DNA of 7,279 nucleotides. It comes from an uncultured Eubacteriales bacterium (GTDB taxonomy: Bacteria > Bacillota_A > Clostridia > Lachnospirales > Lachnospiraceae). Below the pieces are notes generated by a model. That model did not search any database, had not been told where the DNA came from, and worked only from the letters and a program-made list of their open reading frames with translations. Location of the stretch: assembly GCA_900321365.1 (NCBI GenBank), contig ONVT01000203.1, positions 1-7,279 on the forward strand, given 5' to 3'. Shown here piece by piece: positions 1 through 6,582 of this stretch. The first letter of the stretch is position 1. Each line of letters begins with the position of its first letter. The translations under genes and the position numbers were made by a program.

Positions 1-68
1 CGGCACAATTCGTCATGCGGCTGTCCCTTTCTGCCGGCACAAAGTATCATGCAGCTGTCCTTAAATGC
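1..68. repeat. Two degenerate 34-bp tandem repeats at the window edge
   Basis: Bases 1-34 and 35-68 align without gaps at 25 of 34 positions. Shared blocks are CGGCACAA at the start and TCATGC.GCTGTCC in the middle. The junction contains the 8-bp palindrome TGCCGGCA (32-39). On the minus strand the pair has an open frame reading GQLHDTLCRQKGTAA and then a stop, but with no start or ribosome site, so I read it as non-coding repeat. It lies downstream of the last gene of the leftward cluster. More copies may lie outside the window. Together with 69-99 this is all the sequence after the last stop codon, and no terminator hairpin with a T-run is visible there. Confidence 0.6.
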
Positions 69-99
69 CAACACTTTCCATCACGAAATGACATCTCTG

Positions 100-2358
100 T
101 CAGCTCTGCTCTATCACAAAGTTCACCATCTGAAGGGCTATGACCCTGGTATCATTCATATTCTGATCCACCACGATCGGTGCGATTGCATCTGGCAGTT
201 CAAACGCTATCTCGACAACTCCGTCCTCCGGCAGTTTGAAATCAAATTCGATATCCTGCTCCACGTCCTCAATGACTGCTTCACACACAGTCTCTCCGTT
301 TACATTGATCAGGACATTCTGGTGATCACCAAATATCCCACGGATGTGGAACCGGGCATGCATTGTTTCAGAGGCTTTAGAGGCTTCCGCATCTTCTGAA
401 TCTTCCCCGACAACGCGCATTCTCATTGCAAACAGATGCCCTTCTGTCCAGGAAAAGTCATGTTCAATGGTTGTCAGTCCCGTACAGACGTAAGGAAGCG
501 CATTCGGATTCGCTCCGCAGAATGTCAGCTTTTCTCCGGCAGTATAGTCCTCTACGAGTTCGTCCGGATTCAGAGAAGAGATGTCATAGAAGATCCTGTG
601 GTTACTCTCTGAACAGACCGGAGTCAGTCCCAGCGTCTGTTCATAAAAGGACCGGATTCCCTCCGCGCCGTCCGCGTATGCCTCTGAATAGACTACGACA
701 CCGTTAAACCCTGCCTCCAGGATATTTCGGACAAATGTTTTTGACTGACCGTCTCCCGCATACAGATCCCTGGCAGCCAGGTTCCTCCCTTTCATCCCGC
801 CGTAGCTCCAGCGCAGGGAATCGGTGTACAGATACCCTTCCATCTGCGTATAGTCCTGCATCTCATTCACCGCGGGGGATTCCGGGAACAAAACAAAGGG
901 AAGCTGATATACCATCGCTTCTTTCGGAAGCGAGTCTTCCACTTTCTCATAAAACGCCTTCAGCTCCTCATGCAGATTCTGCATCCCGTCGCTGTACAGC
1001 GCCAGACGGATTCCATGGCATGCCTCAAAAATGCCCACCACCATCAACACCAAAGTGATCCCGTAAACAGCTCCTCGCCTGAGCCATGCGGGAGGATGCC
1101 GGAGAACCCGGTCCAGAAGGATCACCAGCGCGAGCAGACAAATGATCACGATCAGGATACTGGCCCTGTTTGTCGCGCGGATCTCCGGGCTGAAGACCAT
1201 GGAAAAGAGGGAGCTGAAACCGCCGATCGTGCACCATACCACGAGGCCGAGGGCGAAGACGGCGAGGATCGACAGGGCTGCGCCGGAGCTGGACTGCGTG
1301 AATCCATGGTTTCCCTGAGAGCTCTGATTATCCTGGTTTCTCTGTTTAATCTGGTTTTCCAGGCCGGGGGAAATGACCCGGATCAGGAGCCAGATCACAA
1401 GGACACAGAATCCGATGACCGCGACAATGCCAAGCGAAGACAGGCGATTCTCCGTGACGTCAAACAGAATATTGTAAACCTGGGTGATTCTTCCCCATAG
1501 GGAATAGGCAGGCGGAAGAAGAAGCTGCGACAGCTTCATCCCATACATTTCCGTCTCGATCGGATACCGGATTCCGGCAACAATGTTCTCACCCGCCACA
1601 TGCCCGTACCAGATCTTCGGGGCGATCCCTGCAAAGAAGGTCAGGATCGTCACCAGAATCAGCCGCAGCCCCTTCAACAGATTGTGGCGGTTGCGGACCG
1701 CGATAAACTGGCAAACCTCCCCGACCATCATGATCAGCAGGCAGAAGAAAGAATAATACACATTGCCAAGCCCCACCAGGACAGCCAGAAGATACATCTT
1801 CTTGTCCTTTGGATCGAACCGGCGATCATGCATGAGCGCGATATAGAGAGCAAGCAGGACTCCCAGCGGCACGTTCCAGTAATGGGACAGAGTCATATGG
1901 CCGATTCCCCTCATCATGTGATAGGGGGTGACCGAGCCAAGAACCGCAAAGATAAACATCAGCAGATGGTCATTCGTAAATACCCTTACCACCAGAAACA
2001 TGGTGAAGGCGGAAGCCGCGAAAGTAACGAGAATGATCCCGTACTCAATCGCTGCCGGAGACGGCAGCCAGCTGAGAATAAAAACCAGGAAGCCATAGGC
2101 CGGATCCTGGAAAGGCGTGTCAATCAGCGCAGATATGTCAGGAGCTCCAATGCGCGCATTAAAAAAGAAGCCCTTCAGTCCGTATTCCTGCACCGATTTG
2201 TTCAATGCCATACCCAGAATTCCGTCGGCACCGAACGAAGTCATCCCATTCCAGTTCAGACGGAAGCCGTCCATCTTGAAAAAGCAGATGGCGGAGGCGG
2301 CCAGAACCGCAAGTATTAACCAGATCAGATCGGTTTTTCCGAATCGTCTCTTTCTCAT
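100..2358 (-). CDS. Polytopic membrane protein with large soluble C-terminal half; probable GT-C-like glycosyltransferase or sugar translocase
   Basis: This is a 752-residue integral membrane protein. About 10-11 hydrophobic segments are visible, roughly at residues 11-27, 86-98, 104-126, 131-143, 163-177, 188-212, 231-249, 308-328, 358-380, 399-415 and 429-448. About 300 soluble residues follow and probably face outside. The layout of many N-terminal membrane helices, an extracytoplasmic first loop (FGADG near residue 42, PFQDPAYGF near 82) and a soluble tail is that of GT-C-type transferases using lipid-linked sugars. The last ~85 residues look like a beta-sandwich and end in a PDAIAP...DTRVIAL pattern that I associate, from memory, with C-terminal domains of bacterial sugar-translocase proteins. 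An odd polar N/Q/S-rich loop sits at 334-358. I chose the ATG at 2358 because AAGGGGAG stands five bases upstream; a TTG six codons earlier lies inside that ribosome site. It is the last gene of the cluster. The coding call is secure; the function is inferred. Confidence 0.9.
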   Translation of the reverse strand: MRKRRFGKTDLIWLILAVLAASAICFFKMDGFRLNWNGMTSFGADGILGMALNKSVQEYGLKGFFFNARIGAPDISALIDTPFQDPAYGFLVFILSWLPSPAAIEYGIILVTFAASAFTMFLVVRVFTNDHLLMFIFAVLGSVTPYHMMRGIGHMTLSHYWNVPLGVLLALYIALMHDRRFDPKDKKMYLLAVLVGLGNVYYSFFCLLIMMVGEVCQFIAVRNRHNLLKGLRLILVTILTFFAGIAPKIWYGHVAGENIVAGIRYPIETEMYGMKLSQLLLPPAYSLWGRITQVYNILFDVTENRLSSLGIVAVIGFCVLVIWLLIRVISPGLENQIKQRNQDNQSSQGNHGFTQSSSGAALSILAVFALGLVVWCTIGGFSSLFSMVFSPEIRATNRASILIVIICLLALVILLDRVLRHPPAWLRRGAVYGITLVLMVVGIFEACHGIRLALYSDGMQNLHEELKAFYEKVEDSLPKEAMVYQLPFVLFPESPAVNEMQDYTQMEGYLYTDSLRWSYGGMKGRNLAARDLYAGDGQSKTFVRNILEAGFNGVVVYSEAYADGAEGIRSFYEQTLGLTPVCSESNHRIFYDISSLNPDELVEDYTAGEKLTFCGANPNALPYVCTGLTTIEHDFSWTEGHLFAMRMRVVGEDSEDAEASKASETMHARFHIRGIFGDHQNVLINVNGETVCEAVIEDVEQDIEFDFKLPEDGVVEIAFELPDAIAPIVVDQNMNDTRVIALQMVNFVIEQS

Positions 2359-2371
2359 TATTTCTCCCCTT
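2359..2371 (-). promoter_or_regulatory. Strong ribosome binding site deciding the start of the membrane protein
   Basis: On the minus strand AAGGGGAG (2371 to 2364) is followed by AAATA and then ATG (2358 to 2356). This near-ideal spacing argues for that ATG over the in-frame TTG at 2376. The whole gap back to the preceding stop is 96 bp. It also holds an imperfect hairpin (2419-2448, GACTC...GAGTC) without a T-run, and I see no convincing promoter. Confidence 0.75.
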
Positions 2372-2454
2372 ATCAATCAAACTCAGTAAAAACTCCGCTC
2401 CTGCCGGTTTCCTGCGCGGACTCTCCTGCAGATTCACTCCGCAGAGTCGGACAG

Positions 2455-3636
2455 TCACTCCAAGTCTGCCTGTACTGTCAGCAGCGCGTCCTCAATATTT
2501 CGCGCTGTCTGATCCCACGTATAAGGCTCATAGTCATCAAGGTGTGACTTCAATCTGCGCCAGGCATCCGGATCATTTCTGTATGATCTCACGATACGGA
2601 TGAAGGCATCCGCATCTTCCGGCGGGAAGTACAGTGCAAAGTCCTCTCCGACTTCCCTCAGGACGCGGATATCCGACGCAATCACTGGAGCCTTCCTCTC
2701 AAATGCCTCGATCATCGGAAGCCCGAATCCCTCCTCAAAGGTCGGGAACGCGACGAACAAGGCGTGCCGGTACAGATAATCGACGGAATCGTCGTTCATC
2801 CCTTCCAGCAGGAACAGCCTTCTTCCAAACTCCGGATGCTGACGGATTCTTTTCTCAAGTTCTTTCACATTCCAGCCGATCCTGCCCACAAATACCAGGC
2901 GCAGATCGTCGCCAAACAGTCCCTTGTCAAAAGCATCCAGCAGAACCTTATGGTTTTTCCTTGGTTCTATGGTTCCGACGGTGAGAATATAGGGGCCGGA
3001 CGAAACTGCCCGGACGGCGCGGTGATCAATAACAGGCGCACTGCCCTTCACAGCCTTTTTATCACAGCCCAGCCAGGAGACACATCCGGGAACCTCCTGA
3101 AGCCCCAGCTTCCGCTCCAGACGCGCAATGGAATCCAACGTGCTCTGTGCGGACGCAATCAGAAGATCCGCATACTGCAGCGCGGCGCCGATGTAACCCA
3201 TGAAATTCAGTACTGTCTCCTCGTGGCAGTACTGGGGATGCGTCACCGGAATGATATCATAAATATAGACCGCAAGCTTCACGCCCCGCTCCTTCAGAAT
3301 AGGATAGAGCACATTTCGCTTCACACTCAGGTTCCACACACTGTCCAGATCAAAGAACACATCCTCCGGGGTCATCCTTTCGAGACGGACTCTTTTCCCG
3401 GTATCCGGATCAACTGAGGAATCGCCGTTTCCCGCATACCGGCAAACAAACGCGTCATTATCCACCCGGGTATACTGTCCGATTCCGCCGCAGGCCTTCA
3501 GCAGCACGAGCTTCAGACGCTGATGGGAGAGCATCTGCAGTACGACCTCCCGCACGACCCGCTGGATGCCGGTGACATAGTTTACCCGGAGAAGGCACGT
3601 GATATCTATATATACTTTTATGCTTTTTTTATTCAT
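2455..3636 (-). CDS. Glycosyltransferase, GT4-like (GT-B fold)
   Basis: This 393-residue protein should transfer a sugar from a nucleotide-activated donor to a growing, probably lipid-linked, glycan at the cytoplasmic face of the membrane. The N-terminal acceptor-side half has TGIQRVVRE (22-30), the usual glycine loop region of this family, and YDIIP (126-130). The C-terminal donor-binding half has VGTIEPRKNH (220-229), GRIGWN (251-256) and the EX7E motif in FEEGFGLPMIEAF, with E302 and E310. Length is normal for the family, there is no signal peptide or membrane segment, and both motif sets are intact, so it should be active. It shares the TIEPRKN, GR.GWN and EGFG.P signatures with the partial glycosyltransferase at the right edge, so the two are relatives. 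The ATG at 3636 has GGAGG only two bases upstream, which is unusually tight, but there is no better in-frame start before an upstream stop. Donor and linkage cannot be told. Confidence 0.95.
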   Translation of the reverse strand: MNKKSIKVYIDITCLLRVNYVTGIQRVVREVVLQMLSHQRLKLVLLKACGGIGQYTRVDNDAFVCRYAGNGDSSVDPDTGKRVRLERMTPEDVFFDLDSVWNLSVKRNVLYPILKERGVKLAVYIYDIIPVTHPQYCHEETVLNFMGYIGAALQYADLLIASAQSTLDSIARLERKLGLQEVPGCVSWLGCDKKAVKGSAPVIDHRAVRAVSSGPYILTVGTIEPRKNHKVLLDAFDKGLFGDDLRLVFVGRIGWNVKELEKRIRQHPEFGRRLFLLEGMNDDSVDYLYRHALFVAFPTFEEGFGLPMIEAFERKAPVIASDIRVLREVGEDFALYFPPEDADAFIRIVRSYRNDPDAWRRLKSHLDDYEPYTWDQTARNIEDALLTVQADLE

Positions 3637-3805
3637 ACCCTCCGTATATCCCCACGTTCCAGGGTTTCTCTCTCATCACAGATGTTGGTTTTCCAACATC
3701 TTCCCTCAACGATCCCACAACAATTGCTGCGTGATCAGCTTATCTATAGATGTCAGTTTTCCTGACGTTTTTGACTGTCGCACCAGGGAGTGCAACGAGT
3801 CAATA
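3637..3805 (-). promoter_or_regulatory. Palindrome-rich 169-bp intergenic leader before the glycosyltransferase
   Basis: Several dyads lie between the stop of the 145-residue gene and the glycosyltransferase start. A perfect 8-bp stem with a four-base loop, GATGTTGG-AAAA-CCAACATC in the sense direction, covers 3681-3700. A 5-bp stem, GTCAG-GAAAA-CTGAC, covers 3752-3766. The 10-bp palindrome ATCTATAGAT covers 3742-3751. A short GCTG...CAGC stem lies between. No T-run follows the hairpins on the minus strand, so they are not ordinary terminators for this cluster. On the plus strand GTTTTT follows the 5-bp stem, but no plus-strand gene would use it. I found no good -35/-10 pair. The region could be a structured leader or a remnant of rearrangement. 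Confidence 0.4.
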
Positions 3806-4243
3806 TCATTGCTTCAGAATCTTCTTTCTGACGGCCTGCACTGCACGGAACTTCAGCTTCCAAAGTTCGGCTCCGAGCCCATTTTCCAGATCCGGATATA
3901 CCGTATTCCGGAGAACGACTCCCTTCACCTTGTATTCCTCGGAATTCAGTGTGACGCGGAGGAGCTTCTTCTGAAAACGTACCCTTGAGAGGTGCCGTAT
4001 CTTTCCGCGCCATTTCTTCCACGCCCTCTCATCAGGGAAGCGGAGCAGCAGACCACAATAGCAGGCCCGGAAAAATGTGCGGTTGTCATAATCCTTCCAC
4101 TCGCTCAGGTCCACCTCACCGGTTCCATGGTCAAGCATGAACCGGAAATCCTTCGCGCTGAACGAGAGACGTCTGCCGTTTCTGGCGCATCGTCCCGCGG
4201 CGATCCGGTAGATCTGTTCATAGCATCCTTCTTTTACCTGCAT
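3806..4243 (-). CDS. Hypothetical basic protein, 145 residues
   Basis: I do not recognise this protein. It is 145 residues long, very basic (about 33 Lys/Arg), has four cysteines (7, 19, 61 and 63, the last two as CYC) and no signal peptide or membrane helix. Aromatic residues are frequent (SEWKDYDNRTFF near 47-58, AWKKW near 74-78), and it ends in a charged, probably helical stretch (LWKLKFRAVQAVRKKILKQ). Codon use in this frame resembles its neighbours and it fills the space between two clear genes, so it is probably real. The ribosome site is weak (AAAAAAGGTGT before ATG). Its position between the export ATPase and a glycosyltransferase suggests a part in making or attaching the glycan. 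A shed domain of a larger glycosyltransferase is another possibility. Neither idea is supported by a motif I can name. Confidence 0.7.
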   Translation of the reverse strand: MQVKEGCYEQIYRIAAGRCARNGRRLSFSAKDFRFMLDHGTGEVDLSEWKDYDNRTFFRACYCGLLLRFPDERAWKKWRGKIRHLSRVRFQKKLLRVTLNSEEYKVKGVVLRNTVYPDLENGLGAELWKLKFRAVQAVRKKILKQ

Positions 4244-4367
4244 ACACCTTTTTTCCGTATCTTCTTAAGGATATGATCTGTTACAGAAATTCTTTATCTT
4301 TATATCGCAAACCCGACAGAATACACGGCAACAGAAAAAACATTTTTGTCGTTTCTGCCACATCGGC
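4244..4367 (-). other. AT-rich 124-bp spacer between ATPase and hypothetical gene
   Basis: This spacer is clearly richer in A/T than the genes around it. On the minus strand it contains GCGATATAAAGATAAAG, where TATAAA could serve as a -10 box, but no TTGACA-like box stands 16-18 bases upstream. A loose inverted repeat (GGCAGAAAC with GTTTTTTCTGTTGCC) follows the ATPase stop, but it has bulges and no T-run after it. No ORF with a start and ribosome site lies here. Confidence 0.3.
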
Positions 4368-5609
4368 TTACTCCAGCGTCCAACCCTGCCCCAGGCTGAT
4401 AACCCCTACATCCTGATACTTCGAAGTCACTTCAAACTTCACCGCTTCTTTCCAGTAGTCCACCGGCGTGTCCTCTCCGGTTTCAATGGCAACATCGATC
4501 CGGTATCCGGCCGGAAGAAGATCCAGGTGATCAACATGGAAAGAAAAGCTTCCATCCTTCTCAAGCGTCAGCCGGTCGATTCTCGCCCTGCTGGTATTCG
4601 TCTCACAGCAGGACAGGCCGTCGCTGCGGAAGATCCCTATGTAGAACATGGCATCCTCCAGCCGCTCGCGGATCTCATACTTCACCTGGATGTCGCAGCT
4701 GTCGCCGGTTCTGAGCTTCGCGCACTCTTTCCCCTCCGAATCCGTCAGACGGACTTCATTGATCACAGCCGTCCCATTTCCGAAATGCGTCATCTGCGTA
4801 TCCGGAGCGGGAGGCGGCGGAGCCTCCTCAGACGCGCTCATATAGTCCAGGTATGCCAGATCCACATCGACGCACCTGCCCTCCATGGCGATCTTCCCGT
4901 CATGAATCCAGATGCTCCGGTCACACAGACGCTCAATCTGGATCATGGAATGAGAGACCAGCACGATGGTCGTCCCTCCGGCCTTGATCTCACGAAGACG
5001 GTTGAAGCATTTTGCCTGAAATGCGGAATCCCCGACGGCGAGTATTTCATCGATCAGAAGAATGTCCGCGTCCACATTGATCGCGACAGAGAACGCCAGC
5101 CTCATATACATGCCGGAAGAATATGTGCGAACCGGATTGTCGATATAGTTTCCCAGCTCGGAGAACCCTATGATGTCCTCCAGACGCGCATCAATCTCCT
5201 TCTTTGTGAGTCCGAAGATCGAAGCATTGATGTAGATGTTCTCCCTTCCGGTCATATCCGGATGGAAGCCCGCACCCAGCTCGATCAGGCTCGAAACCCT
5301 TCCCCGCATGGTGATGGTTCCGGAGTCCGGATACATGATCCGGGTCAGCAGCTTGAGGGTTGTGCTCTTCCCGCAACCATTGTGCCCGATCAGTCCGATG
5401 GCTTCACCCTTCTCAACCTGAAAACTGATATCATCCAGCACGGTTCTCACCGTGTGCTTTCTCCTCTTGCTGAACAGCGCCAGCTCCTTCAGCGTTCCGC
5501 CCCTGTCGAAGAAAATCTTGAAGGTCTTCGTCACATGGGACACCTCGATCGCCGGCGGCTGAGAGACCGGGGCTATGTCATTTTCCCTGTATTCCCTGTT
5601 TCTGGCCAT
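4368..5609 (-). CDS. Polysaccharide ABC exporter ATPase, Wzt-like, with C-terminal carbohydrate-recognition-like domain
   Basis: This is the ATP-hydrolysing subunit of a polysaccharide exporter, 413 residues from the ATG chosen here. The nucleotide-binding domain (~20-250) is complete: Walker A GHNGCGKST (75-83), signature YSSGM (163-167), Walker B ILLIDE (183-188) and the H-loop histidine in VSHS (~220). The stretch SLIELGAGFHPDMTGREN is typical of the Wzt/TagH/RgpD branch. A proline-rich linker (~259-271, with PPPP) leads to a ~135-residue C-terminal domain with GDSCDIQVKYEI and FYIGIFRSDGL, like the Wzt C-terminal beta-sandwich that in Gram-negative homologues binds the finished O-antigen before export. 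It follows the permease gene, its expected partner, after an unusually long 171-bp gap. An in-frame GTG at 5627 would add six residues. I prefer the ATG because GGAG stands ten bases upstream, but the start region is duplicated and the choice is not certain. Confidence 0.95.
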   Translation of the reverse strand: MARNREYRENDIAPVSQPPAIEVSHVTKTFKIFFDRGGTLKELALFSKRRKHTVRTVLDDISFQVEKGEAIGLIGHNGCGKSTTLKLLTRIMYPDSGTITMRGRVSSLIELGAGFHPDMTGRENIYINASIFGLTKKEIDARLEDIIGFSELGNYIDNPVRTYSSGMYMRLAFSVAINVDADILLIDEILAVGDSAFQAKCFNRLREIKAGGTTIVLVSHSMIQIERLCDRSIWIHDGKIAMEGRCVDVDLAYLDYMSASEEAPPPPAPDTQMTHFGNGTAVINEVRLTDSEGKECAKLRTGDSCDIQVKYEIRERLEDAMFYIGIFRSDGLSCCETNTSRARIDRLTLEKDGSFSFHVDHLDLLPAGYRIDVAIETGEDTPVDYWKEAVKFEVTSKYQDVGVISLGQGWTLE

Positions 5610-5642
5610 ACGATGGTTACTCCACACATTCTATGGTTACTC
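5607..5642. repeat. 20-bp-period duplication of the ATPase ribosome-site/start region
   Basis: On the minus strand GAGTAACCATAGAATG (5642 to 5627) and GAGTAACCATCGTATG (5622 to 5607) match at 13 of 16 positions with a 20-bp period. Each unit is a GAG followed at ten bases by an ATG. The second ATG starts the ATPase. The first is out of frame and would make an 18-codon peptide, MCGVTIVWPETGNTGKMT, overlapping the ATPase start and ending in TAG. The in-frame GTG at 5627 overlaps the first ATG by one base. Confidence 0.65.
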
Positions 5643-5671
5643 TACAAGATATAACTCTTGAGCGTAATTTA

Positions 5672-5722
5672 CTGCCGAATGACTTATGTAGATGAGCACT
5701 CATGAAATCAATAAATCGGCAG
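5672..5722. repeat. Near-concentric palindrome pair between permease and ATPase genes
   Basis: The outer arms CTGCCGA (5672-5678) and TCGGCAG (5716-5722) are exact inverted repeats. The near-palindrome ATGAGCACTCAT (5692-5703) lies between them, and the two centres coincide to within one base (~5697). On the minus strand a weak promoter-like pair, TTGATT and CATAAG 17 bases apart, flanks the inner palindrome, so it could be an operator, but both boxes match consensus at only four of six positions. There is no T-run, so it is not an ordinary terminator. The whole spacer 5628-5780 has no other gene-like feature. Confidence 0.4.
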
Positions 5723-5780
5723 GCAATAGTGTCAGTCGGAATTATTTCTGATTATGACGCGAAGGCCGGCACTGAAGTCA

Positions 5781-6557
5781 TTACATATTTTCGGCAAAGT
5801 GCCGCTGAAGACGCCGGAATGAAAATGCGCCTACGATCAGCAGAACACACCCTATGATCACTGCCTCTGCCAGCGTTTGCATTTTTGGCGGCTGCTTATA
5901 GTACAGGATGTCCCGGTAGGCGGTGATGACAGAGGACATCGGGTTAAACCGGAAAACCCACAATACTTTCTTCGGAACCATATCCAGAGAGTACATGACC
6001 GGTGTCATAAACTGCCAGGCAATGATCAGGATTCCCATGATATGCATCAGATCCCGGAAGTAAACCGAGACTCCGGAGAAAAGCAGGGTAATTCCGAGCG
6101 CAAGTATATACTCGACTACCATGACAATGGGAAGATACAGAAGTGCCCTCCCGCTCAGTCCTTTCCCGGATACGATCAGCACTCCGAATACGACGACAAA
6201 GCACAGGAGCATATTGACAAACTGGCTGGTGACAAAGGCGATCGGGAGCACCTCTCTGGGGAAGTATATTTTCTTCACCATGTCACTTGATGTCACCACA
6301 CAACCACACCCCGTGGAGGCACAGGTGCTGAAGAAGAGCCATGGGATCAGCGCCACAAACAGGAACAGATAATAGTCTTTGATCCCGTTGCGCATGATGA
6401 TGGAGAAGACAATGGTATACACCAGCAGCTGAAGAAGCGGATTTACGAACGTCCACAGAAAACCCAGAAAGGAAGCCTTGTACTTTCCCCTCAGCTCCCT
6501 CCTGACAAGAGACACGATCATCTCCCGGTATGCATATATCTCTTTGATGGTTTTCAT
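5781..6557 (-). CDS. Polysaccharide ABC exporter permease, Wzm/TagG/RgpC-like (ABC-2 family)
   Basis: This 258-residue membrane subunit should form the channel through which the lipid-linked polysaccharide crosses the cytoplasmic membrane, working as a dimer with two ATPase subunits. Six hydrophobic segments are visible at roughly 30-54, 62-80, 106-128, 138-160, 170-190 and 231-247. Family hallmarks are RRELRGKYKASFLGFLWTF (19-37) leading into NPLLQLL, FLFVALIPWLFFS (65-77), VKKIYFPREVLP (95-105) and FNPMSSVITAYRDILYY (204-220). Length is normal for the family. The ATG at 6557 has only a weak ribosome site (GAAAGAATAAGCGAAATCA just upstream). That would fit translational coupling to the preceding glycosyltransferase, whose apparent former stop codon lies 9 bases before this ATG, although the gene now stops 91 bases before it. 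Confidence 0.95.
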   Translation of the reverse strand: MKTIKEIYAYREMIVSLVRRELRGKYKASFLGFLWTFVNPLLQLLVYTIVFSIIMRNGIKDYYLFLFVALIPWLFFSTCASTGCGCVVTSSDMVKKIYFPREVLPIAFVTSQFVNMLLCFVVVFGVLIVSGKGLSGRALLYLPIVMVVEYILALGITLLFSGVSVYFRDLMHIMGILIIAWQFMTPVMYSLDMVPKKVLWVFRFNPMSSVITAYRDILYYKQPPKMQTLAEAVIIGCVLLIVGAFSFRRLQRHFAENM

Positions 6558-6582
6558 TGATTTCGCTTATTCTTTCTCACTG

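Noticed and set aside
1600..2319. Plus-strand open frame of 239 codons opposite the membrane protein
   Set aside because: The composition is extremely polar with many His and Gln, as expected from the reverse of hydrophobic codons, and the minus-strand gene is secure.
2419..2448. Imperfect hairpin GACTC...GAGTC just after the second glycosyltransferase stop, as a terminator
   Set aside because: The stem needs a bulge and is not followed by a T-run on the minus strand, and the next gene follows closely with a strong ribosome site.
2764..3417. Plus-strand open frame of 217 codons opposite the second glycosyltransferase
   Set aside because: It lies wholly within a gene with intact GT4 motifs and has no domain of its own.
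3752..3772. Plus-strand terminator (GTCAG-TTTTC-CTGAC then GTTTTT)
   Set aside because: The stem is only 5 bp and no plus-strand gene precedes it.
3753..4022. Minus-strand 89-codon frame overlapping the hypothetical gene
   Set aside because: The 145-codon frame has better codon use, fits the gap better and covers most of it; this one has a random-looking composition.
4280..4310. Promoter for the hypothetical gene based on TATAAA
   Set aside because: There is no acceptable -35 box at 16-18 bases; AT-rich spacers give such matches by chance.
4527..5654. Long plus-strand open frame (375 codons) opposite the ATPase
   Set aside because: It mirrors the clear Wzt-like gene, has no recognisable domain, and the residues look like the antisense of a constrained coding frame.
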